64,000 nt of DNA from Tethya wilhelma (GCA_964030475.1 CAXIPT010000001.1:1231681-1295680); one strand, 5' to 3'; positions 46,000 through 59,272 are shown, counted from the first letter of the stretch. Program-made: numbers and translations. The notes: generated from the sequence alone by a model not told the origin.

Positions 46000-47609
46000 C
46001 TAACAAGTAGTAAAATTTCATAAAAATAAGCAGTGTAGGAATGGGTAGTTCTGTAAAAAGCAAGGAAACAAGGCAAGACTCTGAATTTCGGCACATGATT
46101 ATTTCATTTTCTTTATTAAAAATTAATCTGTGAGCAGTTGCAGGCTAATTATATGTCAATAGTCACACAATTAGTTCACTAAAGTATCAGCAGACATACA
46201 GGTAAAACCATGCATTGCAACTTTGGCATAAATGAAGTAGTTATGTGCTGAAATTCAGTCTTGCATTGTTTCCTTGCTTTTACAGAACTGCCCATTCCTA
46301 CACTGCTTACTTTTATGAAATTTTTACTACTTGGTCATTCACTTTTTTCAACACTAAGTGTTATTGCATGGAGACTGGTTATTCTCTAGAAAAAAAGCAA
46401 GTGCTCGCAGAAATATTGAATGCGCATGCGCACTAGTGCATGCAAACCACGTGGTCCGTTGACGACCTTTATCTACATAAAATGGCTACATGACAGTACA
46501 GTAATTTGTACCTGAGGGTTTCAAAACTGCTTGGATTTTCTTTGCTTACTTTTGGGACTGCAGACGAGTATCAAAGAACGTACTTCGAATGAATTCAAGT
46601 TACCTTGTACAGTCAAAGTTGGCTCAATGTCTTTCATTTCTCTGGAAATCGCGTTCAAGTAAGTCACAAAGGAGAAAACAAATTTGCATTGTTCTGGCTT
46701 CCCACCAGCACTCTCTCCAGGGTGCTCAAATAAGCTTTTGTGAGTTTTGTTGGTTCATGCAGTTAGAAAACTATCTATGGGAGGCCTCTATGCATGTTTG
46801 AAGGCTTAGCTATCTTTCTCTGAAAATTTATAAGCTTGAACATTTTGTATTGTGTCAATAGGACAAGCGGCCCATTCCTACTATACAAAGTAGTAAAAAT
46901 TTCAAAAAAATAAGTAGTGTAGGAATGGGCAGTGCGGTAAAAAGCATTGGAACAAGGCATGTCTCAATTTCGGCACATGACTACTTCATTTTTGATTTTT
47001 ATTCTTGATCCCTAATACGGATCCTCAGTGACATAAATGCAATGATCTGTACTATAATTATACAAGTAGTAAAAATTTCAAAAAAATAAGTAGTGTAGGA
47101 ATGGGCAGTGCGGTAAAAAGCATTGGAACAAGGCATGTGTCAATTTCGGCACATGACTACTTCATTTTTGATTTATTCTTGATCCCTATATGGATCATCA
47201 CAGTGTCATAAATGCAAAGATCTGTACTACTAAAGTACCATAGCTTATTATTGCATTGGTTTAATCTAATCAGTTGGCTAAGCAGTGGAGTAAACCATAA
47301 CATAGGCAACTTAAAGTGGACTGCTGGCCAAGAGTTGGACATAAAAAAATGAAGTAGTCATGTGCCGAAATTGAGACATGCCTTGTTCCAATGCTTTTTA
47401 CCGCACTGCCCATTCCTACACTACTTATTTTTTTGAAATTTTTACTACTTGTTCATTCACTTTTTTCAACACTACAGTGTGGAGACTATCAGAGACTGGT
47501 TAGTCCCCACAAAAAACTTTAGCAGCTACAATGCATTGATCATTATGCTAAGAAGCTAATGCGCATGCGCATAATAGTACCACGTGGATAATGACCTTTG
47601 AACTCTACN
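46000..47609. repeat. Foldback element units in inverted and truncated forms
   Basis: Hairpin ends at 46000-46335 and 47067-47455, a partial hairpin arm at 46893-47060, and reversed 5' parts at 46336-46895 and 47456-47609 belong to the same family. The last is cut by the N at 47610. The stretch 45346-45999 between units holds no recognised gene. Confidence 0.7.
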
Positions 47610-47610
47610 A

Positions 47611-49868
47611 CTTCTCAAGAACACTATGTGTCCTTCATAGGCCATCCAAACCACTGCAATGAGTCTGATTGTGATGTGGTCATTGAATGCAACTCCTCAG
47701 ATTTTGGAATAGCTATAATTGGCCAAACAAAAGTGAATTTGATTGATCTTGTGATTAGAAAATGTGGTATGTCCATTTACAATGATATTATCACAACTAC
47801 TTTAAAGCGTAGTTCGTATAATTTTGTGAGTCAATTAAATCAGACTACAGCAACCATACTGATTAATTCCGTGCTTAAAGTAACAATGGTCAATGTTCAT
47901 GTTCATAGAAGCAATGGGTATGGTATGGTTGTGTTACAAACTAACACAACCACCATTGACAATAGCTCATTCAAGTATAACAATTGGAAAGCTGATAGTC
48001 AACCAGGAGGAAACTTTTTTTTCCTGGTAACTATAAATAAAAGTGAATTGTTCATTAGCCATTCAACTATTTCTTATGGCCAAGATCTAAACACTGCTGA
48101 AGATAGAAAGGATAGCACACACCCAGGAAGTGGTGGTATAACAATCATTATTCAAGATTTATTTAAAAATATAAGAGATATCACGGTCTCTTTTAGCAGC
48201 ATCCCTTTTTTAAAAATTATGCTCATAAAGGAGCTCACTTGTATATCTACACACACATGTACCACAGTAAACGTGTGAGGAATAAATATTATTCACAATT
48301 GAAAAACATCACTATACAGAACTGCACATTCAAAGGAGGAAATGCAACCACACTTGGAGGTGGATTGTACATAAAGATATGGCAGAAACCTAAATCTTTA
48401 GTCTATAAACGGCATTTATACATTAATACAACAATTTCTTTGAACATAAAAAATTCCAAGTTCCTAGGTAACTCTGCTCGATATGGTGGTGCAATAGCAT
48501 TAAAATTTACTTGGAACACTGAGCTAACCAATGACGGGTTAGTTTCTTATAATAAACAAGTGGAGATCAATATTACAGACAGTGTTTTTGATGCCAATAA
48601 AGCTGTCCAAGGAGGAGGGATACACCAGTATTTGAAAGATAAAAGTGATGATACATTTTTTACCAATTTGAAAGTGAACCTGAAATCAGTAAAGTTTACT
48701 AATAGCATAGCAACAGATATTGGAGGAGCCATTTATAGTACTGATGATTATGATACAACAAATTCACTTTTGAAAAATAAAAACTGTTGCCACCAGATGA
48801 AGTTTAATATTGAACTCTGCCACTTTGAACAAAACTTGGCCAAATCAGGCTCCGCTATATGGCAACTATCTAAGTGTACATCAACTGAAATAATCTTACA
48901 AATTTCAAAAAGTACATTTCAACACAATGTTATGCAAGATGACAAAAAAATTGGCTCCACTATTTACCTCGAACGTATCAATGCAGTAGTCAAAGGAACA
49001 ACCCTTCAACAAAACATAGGTACTCCTTTGCATATAAGTGAATCACAAGTTAAATTTTATAGCAAAAATTATTTTAGAGACAACAGTGCAGAAAACGGTG
49101 GAGCAATATTACTGGAATGCCCTCCTAGTCAGTTCATTCTAACCAATACAACTATTGTTTACATAGAAAGAAACAGAGCAATAGCATATGGAGGAGGAAT
49201 AGCAGTCAGAGATGGATGCTTTTTAAGTACTCCTGGTTATGATGAATTAATATGTTTCTTTCAGCTATCAAATAAGATAACATCAACTCCACTGGTGATT
49301 ATGAAAAACAACACAGCAGAAATTGCTGGCAATGATATATATGGAGGATATCTAGAATACTGTCACTTCCAAGAGGGAAATAATCTGACACAAAGGCAAA
49401 TGATGAGTATATTTATGATAGACAATTTCACCTCGGCAGTAACATCTAGTCCTTATAGAATATGTATAAACAGTGATGAAGATACAACAAGATGCTTCAA
49501 AAATAAAAACATCAGCACTTTTACAGGACAAACACTCAGCATTCCAATAGCAGGAGCTGGTCAGTTTTATAACCCATCTCCAGCAGTAATCAATGCTAGA
49601 GTACATGAACATAAAAATACATCTTCTGAACACAATACACTAGAATCATGTAGTGAATACAAAAAATTTAAATATTTAATAAAAGTGAATGTAAAAAGAG
49701 TTACTATTGAATTTTCAGTTGGTCGTATACTAAATACAAAATTCCCACCAACTGAATCAGCATGTATTTCAGTCTTTGTGAAAGACTGCCCCCTAGGGTT
49801 TCAACTGAATAATAGCAAAGAACACCCAGTTTGTGATTGTGAACTTCATCTAAAAGAACAAGGAGTTG
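47611..49868 (+). pseudogene. Beta-helix/multi-pass membrane protein, copy F (both ends missing, frameshift)
   Basis: This copy starts directly after an N, at the codons for TSQEHYVSFIGHPNHCNESD (about residue 77 of copy C), and is closest to copy C. One base is missing near 48214 in an A-run, splitting the ectodomain into two frames that together cover most of it. It runs to the Cys-rich module (DCPLGFQLNNSKEHPVCDC) and is cut at the N at 49869, so the membrane half is absent. The two bounding Ns suggest a contig placed here by scaffolding. The frameshift may be a sequencing error. Confidence 0.8.
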
Positions 49869-49869
49869 N

Positions 49870-52800
49870 CAGAGGAGTACAGAGCAGTAGAGAAGAAGAA
49901 TAAAGTATGTTAAAGTGTTTGCCATTGTGGAAACTTTACAATTTTATGCCACAACCATTGAAGCTAAACCTCTCTTTCACCTAGCTCTGCATGTGTCTGC
50001 CTTAGAGAACTTTTAATGTGAAATTGATAAAGGCTTATTTGCATGTGTGATCCTCTGTTAATAGGAATTCTTTGTTTGGTTGGCGGAAAAATGTGGACTG
50101 GATGCTGTCAATTTGACCAACATTTGGCTCATTCAAGACACTGTTTACATTGAGGTAGGTTATAGCTACCTTCCCAGGCTGAAGTCACATAAGTGACAGT
50201 GGCGTAGCCAGAGGGGGTTCAAGAGGTGCTCGAGCACCCCCTTTGAGCTTGACCGGAAGAAGAGAATGACCAATAATTGGCTTTATTAAATAGCTACTCA
50301 AGCCATTTTATACTTACTTGCTTTTTCTTTGAAGCTAGTTATTTAAGATTTTAGACCTCAAACGCTTGAAAGACAAACTTTAGAACAATTTAGTTTATGC
50401 TAGCTCGATCGAGAGCGCTCGAGCGCTCAAAACTGCTTGCAACTAGAGTTCAAAGGTTACGGAAATGGCTCGCGTGCACTAATTAGTGGGCGTGGCACCT
50501 CAAATTTTTCGCGCGCACCTCCTATATCTAAATCCTGGCTACACCCCTGAGTGAGGCTAGAGAGATAGGTACAGCTATATAGTGTGAAAAGTGACATCTG
50601 AACATTACATTCGCATGCATGACAGTTAAAGGAACTGTGTCACTGTATAAGCGCTGTTGTTTTACTAAAAGTATAATTTTTGACGTCTTATGACCTTTTG
50701 TGACGTTTTTGTTTTGTTTCTAGTGCGATCTGCATGGGTACCACATTGGGGTACTAGCACCATATACATATGTGGATCGCATGTTTATCAACAAAAGATA
50801 ACAAAAACAGCGCTTAAAATATTATAGTGACACAGTTCCTTTAAACTTAATTGGTTCTCCTGCTTAATTATTTTAGAACATTACAGCTGGCAAGTCGCCT
50901 CCAGAATGGGCCAATGCTAGTGTCACTCAGCAGCTCAACACTCTGGCAGACTATGCCATGAACCTCATGTTCAATTCCAAACAGAAGCTAAGAATCACTG
51001 CAGGTGAACACAGCACGTAGCTTATATATATGTAGCTGCAGTAGTCTTGATATCAGGGAAGCTTGTACCATGGATATTATAGCTATGATATTCCATGGCA
51101 CAACCTTTGCTGCTATAATACAAATGCCCTCGATCATCGGGAATACAGTTGATATCTATACCTACAGTACATGTAGCGTGCACCATAGTGAAGCCATATA
51201 AGTTTATACACAATCCTGAGGCATGTACAGTAGGACAGTTTGCCTCATTCCCAGGCTCTCTCGCAGTAAATATTTATGCATGCGCAAAAATAGTCTCACA
51301 CAGTTCAAAGTACACAAGAATTGTTACGTGACATCACGTCATGTAAGACTTAAACTTTCAATACCGTTGACCATTACCTGATCATTATCTTGCTAGCTGG
51401 TAGCGACACGTGGTCAGTAGTTTGCAAGTTTTGTTTTCTCAAAGAAAGGCTGATTTAGACCAGCAAATTGCATATCAGAGCAGAATGATGGCTTGAAGAT
51501 GGTCTGGAACGATCGAAGACCACTGAATGGGCACTACTTTTTTCTCCCTCTTCCCAGTGGTGGTCAGGTACTTTTTCCAGTCGATTCCGAGTCCAGGTTT
51601 ATAGTTATTAGCTGTTTTTGTGTCTCAAGAAGGACCTACTGTATGCCCTTAGCCATGCTGGATATTCTCTTCATGATCATCTGTTGTTTGTCAGCTAAGA
51701 CTGGACAAGGCTCACATATTTTGGAACAATTTTGTGGCATGGTCTACTAATGGCAGTTGTAAGTTACGATATCTGTAATGGCTGCTGCAAAACTGATCTC
51801 CAATTTTTCAGTATGTTTGGTCTAACAGCCTGGCTGTGCTAAATTTCCAAGTTAAAGTTACAAACAGATTGTGCCAACAGCTACAAGAATGATTCTTCCC
51901 TAGCCTCGGCAAATTAAAGTACTGTACATGTAAAGTTTTCCACACAGCTACACCATAATACCGAAGGTCGTCTGTATCAAACACACGGGGCACTTGTATG
52001 CACTATGTGTACTCCTAGTTATAATATACAAATCACAAACCACAACTTATGTCTCTGCTTCCAGGTTTGTGGCTTGAGAAGGTCCTTTCTGACATGAAGG
52101 GGAAGGCAGCTGGTGGAACTGCAGAGAAGCTCTTTCTCTACTCAGCTGTAAGTCCGTGCATGGGGGTTGCAAGTAGTAGCAATTTCACTTTGTTCTGTGT
52201 CACTATTAACTGTACAGCATGATAACACAGTGGCTGCCATGGCCAGTGCTCTGGGAGTGTTTGACAAGAAACTACCACCTTATGCCTCAGCACTGTTTGT
52301 TGAGCTGTACCAAGACAACAAGTATGCTTCTGTGTCAATTTGTGTACTCCACATAACGACTGAAATGTGCATGTACCCAATACAGAGACCACTATGTGAA
52401 GCTGTTCTTTAGGAAAGGCCCGTCGTCAAGAGACATAACATTGCTGAGGGTTCACAAAAGTCATTGCCATGACCCCACACTGTGTACACTGAGGGAATTT
52501 GATAAGTGAGGCCATTAAATTACCTAGCAAACAAACTATGTTGAGTGGAGCTGCTTCACATTCCAAGACATGTTTGTAGCTCTCCCTGCTACAATCACAT
52601 AACAACGTTCATGCTCCATACCACAGGGACATTAAGATACACAATGTAGAACCCCATTGCCTCTAGTGTGACTCTCTCCCCTTTCTTTATCTGTCATTTA
52701 TGTTCACATTAGAGGCTTTGGGGAGCCTGGAAATGAGGCTAATGTGGACCATCATTGTTGTTATGTATGACCTTCTCTCCCCACATAACGCTATCACCGT

Positions 52801-52960
52801 GATTGTAAGATGGCACTCCTGATCCAATCACATGACCGTAATTGTAGTTGAATCTGATCATGTGAATCTTCATATAATTATGTTGAATCTGCAAAATGTT
52901 TGGTCATGCCATGATTACCACTAGATACACTGTGCACTGCAGTTTGTTGACTCACCCACT

Positions 52961-52994
<34 letters not shown>

Positions 52995-53917
52995 TGCATG
53001 CATGCATGCATGCACCACATAGCAAGAAACCTATAAGGGAGAAAACATTCATCATGTTTCTAGCTGTTGAAATCTTTAACCAATTAGCTTCTGATTATGA
53101 AAGGTATATAGTTACTGGCTTTCATGGTTGAAAACTTTTGCAGATTCATGCGAGCAGAACCACAAAATCCATGAAAGGTTTCTCCCTCAAAAGTTTATTC
53201 CTTCAATCTGTCTCCCCCACTGATGTGACAGGTTGGTGTCTCCTCTCATTCCAAGCAGCTGGCCCAAAGAGTGTGGAAGAGAAGAGGAGGTCAGAGTTAC
53301 TGGCCAAAGCTGTTCACAAGTACCTAGCACAAATAGTGGGGTTGGTGTATCTCGAAACGACAAAAACTTAGGTACGTAGGCTATTATAATATTATAATTA
53401 AGATTTCTTATGAGACAATTCTGTATGTGTGTGTGTCTCGTGAATACCCCACTCTTCAATTTTTTTTACTGTCTCTAATTATCCGAATTGAGTGTTTACC
53501 TGGTGCATGTGTGTTTCAGCCATTTGTTCACATTTTCAGTTGGGCTCAGCTGACTAAGCCCTCCCCCAACTGAATCATCCTGAGAGTTATTTTTATTTTA
53601 TCTCCTATTTGTACGTAATGCTAGGGATTCTGGGTAATTGATATGCTATCACCAAACATGCTATGTCTGTAAACTGTTAAAAATTAGCCCTGCACAATTA
53701 CATTTTATTACATAGGAAGTTTGTATGTTAAAAACTAAAATGATGCTTAAAATGTGAACAGTGAAACTAGTCTAAACCAACACACACTGCTAGCTTGGCC
53801 TTACCATGAGCTATCTTTTTGGTATCAAAAAGTTGGGTCTAGTATGATCTACAGACACCCTGCAGAATTTCGTGGTAACCGGAATCAATCCCAAGAAATG
53901 CTCGAAAGATTCCTTTA

Positions 53918-53955
<38 letters not shown>

Positions 53956-54523
53956 GAAGTTACTCACCAACAGCTAAAGTCTATTCGAGTTCATTTAAGC
54001 CTTCTCTTTCTCGCTATAACTTGGCCACATATCAACCTATTTCAATATTTCAGACACCATTAAATAGGGAATTTCACGTAGATTCTGGCAGTATCTAGCC
54101 GCCTATTACCAGTCAAATCTCTGCATACGTTGAGTATAATTGTGACTGCATCAAAGAAATTCTACTTCCGGTGCTCAATGAACGTGAATAAACTTTAGTA
54201 GTAGTTGAAGACATTTATGTGTATATGTATAATTGAGAGAGAAAGATAATGAGTTGGTTTGGCTGAGGCCTGTATATATCTTCTGCTCCAATACCACAGA
54301 CATGCGCACTCCCAGAAAAATTATGGGACTCAGCTGGGAATCAAACCCAAGACCTCCCGATTGCTAGACAGGTGCTCTAACCACTAAGCCACTGATTATC
54401 TTTCTCTCTCAGCATTTCATAGACAAGTTTATATGCACTTTGAAGTGTTTTGTAGAAATAGTACTATGCAGTATTGGTTACTTAGTAACATTTGATCCTC
54501 ATGCTCTCCACTTGAGATCATGC

Positions 54524-54564
<41 letters not shown>

Positions 54565-55336
54565 AATAGTGTGAACAAGAGCTCAAAGAGCCTGTACCCC
54601 ATGTGCTGCAACTACCTTTTATGCAGGAGCTCTGCTTGACAGTGCTAGTCCTGCTTGCAAGCTACTGAGCTGGCTCTGTAAACTAAAGCTAAATACATAG
54701 ACAATACAGCCTTAGTACCACTCATGAATGCAAAGTTTGGATACTACAATAGGAAAGTATATGGACTACCTGTTGTATGTAATCTAAAGTGGCCATGTGG
54801 CACAAAAGAGCACAGAAACAGCGAATGACCATTTCTGCAATCGAAAACCAATGTTTTTTAGCTTCTAAGATTCCCTTTGCAGTGCTGACCACCTACAGGC
54901 TACTTTTTTTTGATAGAACTATACACCTTCTAAGTGCCTTGAGACAACCTAATGCCCAAACAGGCCAAGGGTTATGTACATCAAACAGCCCAGACCATAA
55001 TCTATACCCCTAGCTGTGCGTGTAAGTGTGCACAGGGTAATGACAAAGCCCCTACAGCAAGAGGTTCTCTAGTATACCAATGCAACCTCTATAAATAATG
55101 AGCTCTCTGTAGGAATATGTATATGGCTGCATTAATTGACCACATTTGAATCTAACAGCGTGTCTGTAATTTATATAATTATCCCACTAGGACACAACAA
55201 CAAACACCTGCTAGCTGTTCTAACTGTTGTGTTGCTGGTGTGCTGTTTAGTGGTGGTGAGTGTGTGCTATGTCAAACGGAAGTCTCTACTCCGTTACAAA
55301 AGGTTAAAATACTCACTAGAACCTGAAAAAGGATAG
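49870..55336 (+). CDS. Histidine acid phosphatase 3 (5' exons missing)
   Basis: Exons equivalent to 6-13 of the neighbours are present and phase-consistent: 49870-49904 (partial), 50065-50154, 50877-51003, 52065-52147, 52218-52321, 52386-52505, 53232-53371, 55191-55336. The acid/base motif reads HDNT instead of HDTT, with H and D kept. Exon 9 equivalent is 12 nt shorter, and the exon 12 equivalent is extended (GTGQ-type Ser/Asn-rich stalk). The last exon gives a membrane helix and the tail SLEPEKG. The exons carrying signal peptide and catalytic RHG are not present; copy F lies where they should be, across an N. The start is therefore unknown. Confidence 0.85.
50197..50549. mobile_element. 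MITE in acid phosphatase 3 intron (GTAGCCAG ends)
   Basis: The ends CAGTGGCGTAGCCAG and the inverse of CAGGGGTGTAGCCAG are inverted repeats. AGTGA flanks both sides. The type is common in animals and hAT-like by its ends; the target duplication is only partly preserved. Confidence 0.6.
50630..50840. mobile_element. TTAA-flanked MITE (piggyBac-type)
   Basis: A 211-bp element has ends AGGAACTGTGTCACT and its inverse, with CAGCGCTT-like subterminal inverted motifs. It is flanked by TTAA at 50626-50629 and 50841-50844. Confidence 0.85.
52962..53014. repeat. (TA)n followed by (TGCA)n
   Basis: Compound microsatellite in an acid phosphatase 3 intron. Confidence 0.95.
53920..53952. repeat. (TG)n microsatellite
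   Basis: Pure TG run in the last intron of acid phosphatase 3. Confidence 0.95.
54235..54410. repeat. tRNA-like SINE fragment inside 16-bp inverted repeats
   Basis: Perfect inverted arms lie at 54235-54250 (GAGAGAGAAAGATAAT) and 54395-54410. On the - strand the interior has a box A (TGGCTTAGTGG, 54381-54391), an anticodon-loop-like CTAGCAA and a box B (GGTTTGATTCC, 54337-54347). The acceptor stem does not pair, so it is a tRNA-derived repeat and not a tRNA gene. Confidence 0.65.
54526..54561. repeat. (TG)n microsatellite at the edge of the duplicated block
   Basis: It ends exactly where the 2.36-kb duplicated block begins, so it may have caused a contig break. Confidence 0.9.
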
Positions 55337-56921
55337 ATAGCAATGCCTCTAGGCTAGCTACACAACTAATGTGTATGCTGTTATAATAATTATCATGGTA
55401 GCATCACATCTCATGTTATCAATATCATCATGCACTATTTTCATCACAATCTTATCAGTAACTGTTGGTGTACAGGTCAATTGGGATCGAGGGGGAGAGG
55501 TAATAAATTATAGACAGCATGCAGCTATAGAATTTAAAGCTATAGTAATTGTGGTGAGTCTGAGTGAGCCCCCTTATAGTTGCGGTGTCTGTCTGTCTGT
55601 GTCTTGCATCTTTCTGCACATTTCAGTATCGTGTCAATGGCTACACCGCTTTGTTTTTTTTATGTATAATAATTTTGCTAAACAGCACGGACAACAGTTG
55701 CTAATATATGTATGTGTGCACCCAATATAGTATTATTATAGTTATAAAGATTAATAAAGACTAAGTAATGACTATGTGTATAATAATTATTACGACAACA
55801 GACTAATACAAGTTAACATTACACACTATGACAATATAAATGCTGCAGCAGTTGTGTTTTTAAAGTTATTGGCGTTATCAGCAGAAAACAATATCACTAT
55901 AGGCAGTCTATTCCATAATCGCACCAACTCAAGGTCACACAGCCTAACAATTTCTGTCCCCTATGCTAAAACTAATACCTACTATTTTTCTTTCTTTTGT
56001 GATGTGGTGCTCAAACTGTCTCAGTTGAAGTGGGGATGGAGAAGGAATTGAATAATTACCCTTCAGTAAATTAAACAAGTAGATTAATTCCTCCTCATCT
56101 CAAGTGTTGGAAGATTAAAGATGGCCAGGAGAGGTTTATAGGGAGCACCATTCCATTGTGTTGCATTGTGTGCATTGCATTGCATTGCATTACATTGCAT
56201 AATAATGGTTTGGATTGGCAATATATATAGCATTGTAATGTAATGTTGACGTAGACTTTTGAAAAGCATTTGATACGTTAATGTGTTGCTGTGTTCTTCT
56301 TGTGTGTGAATAATTTTTATGTGATGCAACACAATGCAACGGGAGGTTATGTGAACTTACTTAACCTCACCTCAGGGGCTGGCATAAGTGAGAAGTTAGC
56401 TGTACTGCATATCTCCTGGAATATGGCACTGATTGAAAATACCATAATCTAGTTCTAAGCAACCTCCCAGAAGCGGCCACTTCTTGATTCCAACCAGTGG
56501 GCAAATTGCATTCTTCCAACTAATCGATTCTTTGCAAATCAGTCTCTCAAAATGGCCAAGCATAACAGCCACACCTAATTATTTTCTGTATATCATATAG
56601 CGGGAAAGTTTTGCGGTGTCCAACTTTCACAAATGTCTCTCATCAAAATTATGTATGAGCTGTGCAACACCCATGATACAGTATTATATGTTTTGCAGAT
56701 GGATCGTAATGCGCAAAAAAGTTAAACCCCGCAAAACTTTCCAGCTTTATTGTGTATCTTATCGTATAAGTATTATAGAACAGTAAAATTATTGTAGATC
56801 AGTCTTTGGCTTTGAGCTGGCTACTAGTTGCTGTCACTTGTCTATTTAGGGTTTACGTGGAGAGAACACAAAGTATTTCAAGTGTACAGCCACCTCTTCT
56901 GTTCACCTTTGGACCAACCGG
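54562..56921. repeat. 2.36-kb block, first copy of a near-identical duplication
   Basis: It matches 56923-59272 almost base for base, with a few short indels (for example the GCATT run near 56175 and an A-run near 55885). It contains the terminal exon of acid phosphatase 3, its AATAAA signal at 55753-55758, and a small MITE at 56600-56747 with GGAAAGTTTTGCGG inverted ends. Confidence 0.95.
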
Positions 56922-56922
56922 N
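56922..56922. other. Single-N joint
   Basis: The N sits exactly between the two copies of the 2.36-kb block, which is typical of contig joining. Confidence 0.9.
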
Positions 56923-59272
56923 CGTAATAGTGTGAACAAGAGCTCAAAGAGCCTGTACCCCATGTGCTGCAACTACCTTTTATGCAGGAGCTCTGCTTGA
57001 CAGTGCTAGTCCTGCTTGCAAGCTACTGAGCTGGCTCTGTAAACTAAAGCTAAATACATAGACAATACAGCCTTAGTACCACTCATGAATGCAAAGTTTG
57101 GATACTACAATAGGAAAGTATATGGACTACCTGTTGTATGTAATCTAAAGTGGCCATGTGGCACAAAAGAGCACAGAAACAGCGAATGACCATTTCTGCA
57201 ATCGAAAACCAATGTTTTTTAGCTTCTAAGATTCCCTTTGCAGTGCTGACCACCTACAGGCTACTTTTTTTTGATAGAACTATACACCTTCTAAGTGCCT
57301 TGAGACAACCTAATGCCCAAACAGGCCAAGGGTTATGTACATCAAACAGCCCAGACCATAATCTATACCCCTAGCTGTGCGTGTAAGTGTGCACAGGGTA
57401 ATGACAAAGCCCCTACAGCAAGAGGTTCTCTAGTATACCAATGCAACCTCTATAAATAATGAGCTCTCTGTAGGAATATGTATATGGCTGCATTAATTGA
57501 CCACATTTGAATCTAACAGCGTGTCTGTAATTTATATAATTATCCCACTAGGACACAACAACAAACACCTGCTAGCTGTTCTAACTGTTGTGTTGCTGGT
57601 GTGCTGTTTAGTGGTGGTGAGTGTGTGCTATGTCAAACGGAAGTCTCTACTCCGTTACAAAAGGTTAAAATACTCACTAGAACCTGAAAAAGGATAGATA
57701 GCAATGCCTCTAGGCTAGCTACACAACTAATGTGTATGCTGTTATAATAATTATCATGGTAGCATCACATCTCATGTTATCAATATCATCATGCACTATT
57801 TTCATCACAATCTTATCAGTAACTGTTGGTGTACAGGTCAATTGGGATCGAGGGGGAGAGGTAATAAATTATAGACAGCATGCAGCTATAGAATTTAAAG
57901 CTATAGTAATTGTGGTGAGTCTGAGTGAGCCCCCTTATAGTTGCGGTGTCTGTCTGTCTGTGTCTTGCATCTTTCTGCACATTTCAGTATCGTGTCAATG
58001 GCTACACCGCTTTGTTTTTTTTATGTATAATAATTTTGCTAAACAGCACGGACAACAGTTGCTAATATATGTATGTGTGCACCCAATATAGTATTATTAT
58101 AGTTATAAAGATTAATAAAGACTAAGTAATGACTATATATGCGTATAATAATTATTACGACAACAGACTAATACAAGTTAACATTACACACTATGACAAT
58201 ATAAATGCTGCAGCAGTTGTGTTTTTAAAGTTATTGGCGTTATCAGCAGAAACAATATCACTATAGGCAGTCTATTCCATAATCGCACCAACTCAAGGTC
58301 ACACAGCCTAACAATTTCTGTCCCCTATGCTAAAACTAATACCTACTATTTTTCTTTCTTTTGTGATGTGGTGCTCAAACTGTCTCAGTTGAAGTGGGGA
58401 TGGAGAAGGAATTGAATAATTACCCTTCAGTAAATTAAACAAGTAGATTAATTCCTCCTCATCTCAAGTGTTGGAAAATTAAAGATGGCCAGGAGAGGTT
58501 TATAGGGAGCACCATTCCATTGTGTTGCATTGTGTGCATTGCATTGCATTGCATAATAATGCTTTGGATTGGCAATATATATAGCATTGTAATGTAATGT
58601 TGATGTAGACTTTTGAAAAGCATTTGATACGTTGTGTTGCTGTGTTCTTCCTGTGTGTGAATAATTTTTATGTGATGCAACACAACGCAACGGGAGGTTA
58701 TGTGAACTTACTTAACCTCACCTCAGGGGCTGGCATAAGTGAGAAGTTAGCTGTACTGCATATCTCCTGGAATATGGCACTGATTGAAAATACCATAATC
58801 TAGTTCTAAGCAACCTCCCAGATGCGGCCACTTCTTGATTCCAACCAGTGGGCAAATTGCATTCTTCCAACTAATCGATTCTTTGCAAATCAGTCTCTCA
58901 AAATGGCCAGGCATAACAGCCACACCTAATAATTTTCTGTATATCATATAGCGGGAAAGTTTTGCGGTGTCCAACTTTCACAAATGTCTCTCATCAAAAT
59001 TATGTATGAGCTGTGCAACACCCATGATACAGTATTATATGTTTTGCAGATGGATCGTGATGCGCAAAAAAGTTAAACCCCGCAAAACTTTCCAGCTTTA
59101 TTGTGTATCTTATCGTATAAGTATTATAGAACAGTAAAATTATTGTAGATCAGTCTTTGGCTTTGAGCTGGCTACTAGTTGCTGTCACTTGTCTATTTAG
59201 GGTTTACGTGGAGAGAACACAAAGTATTTCAAGTGTACAGCCACCTCTTCTGTTCACCTTTGGACCAACCGG
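56923..59272. repeat. 2.35-kb block, second copy of the duplication
   Basis: It includes a second copy of the acid phosphatase terminal exon (57552-57697, identical translation) without any upstream phosphatase exons. Divergence at the level of alleles suggests the other haplotype placed in tandem by assembly. Confidence 0.9.

Noticed and set aside
54331..54393. tRNA-Ala-like sequence (- strand)
   Set aside because: Boxes A and B are present, but the acceptor and anticodon stems do not pair properly, so it is a SINE-type relic.
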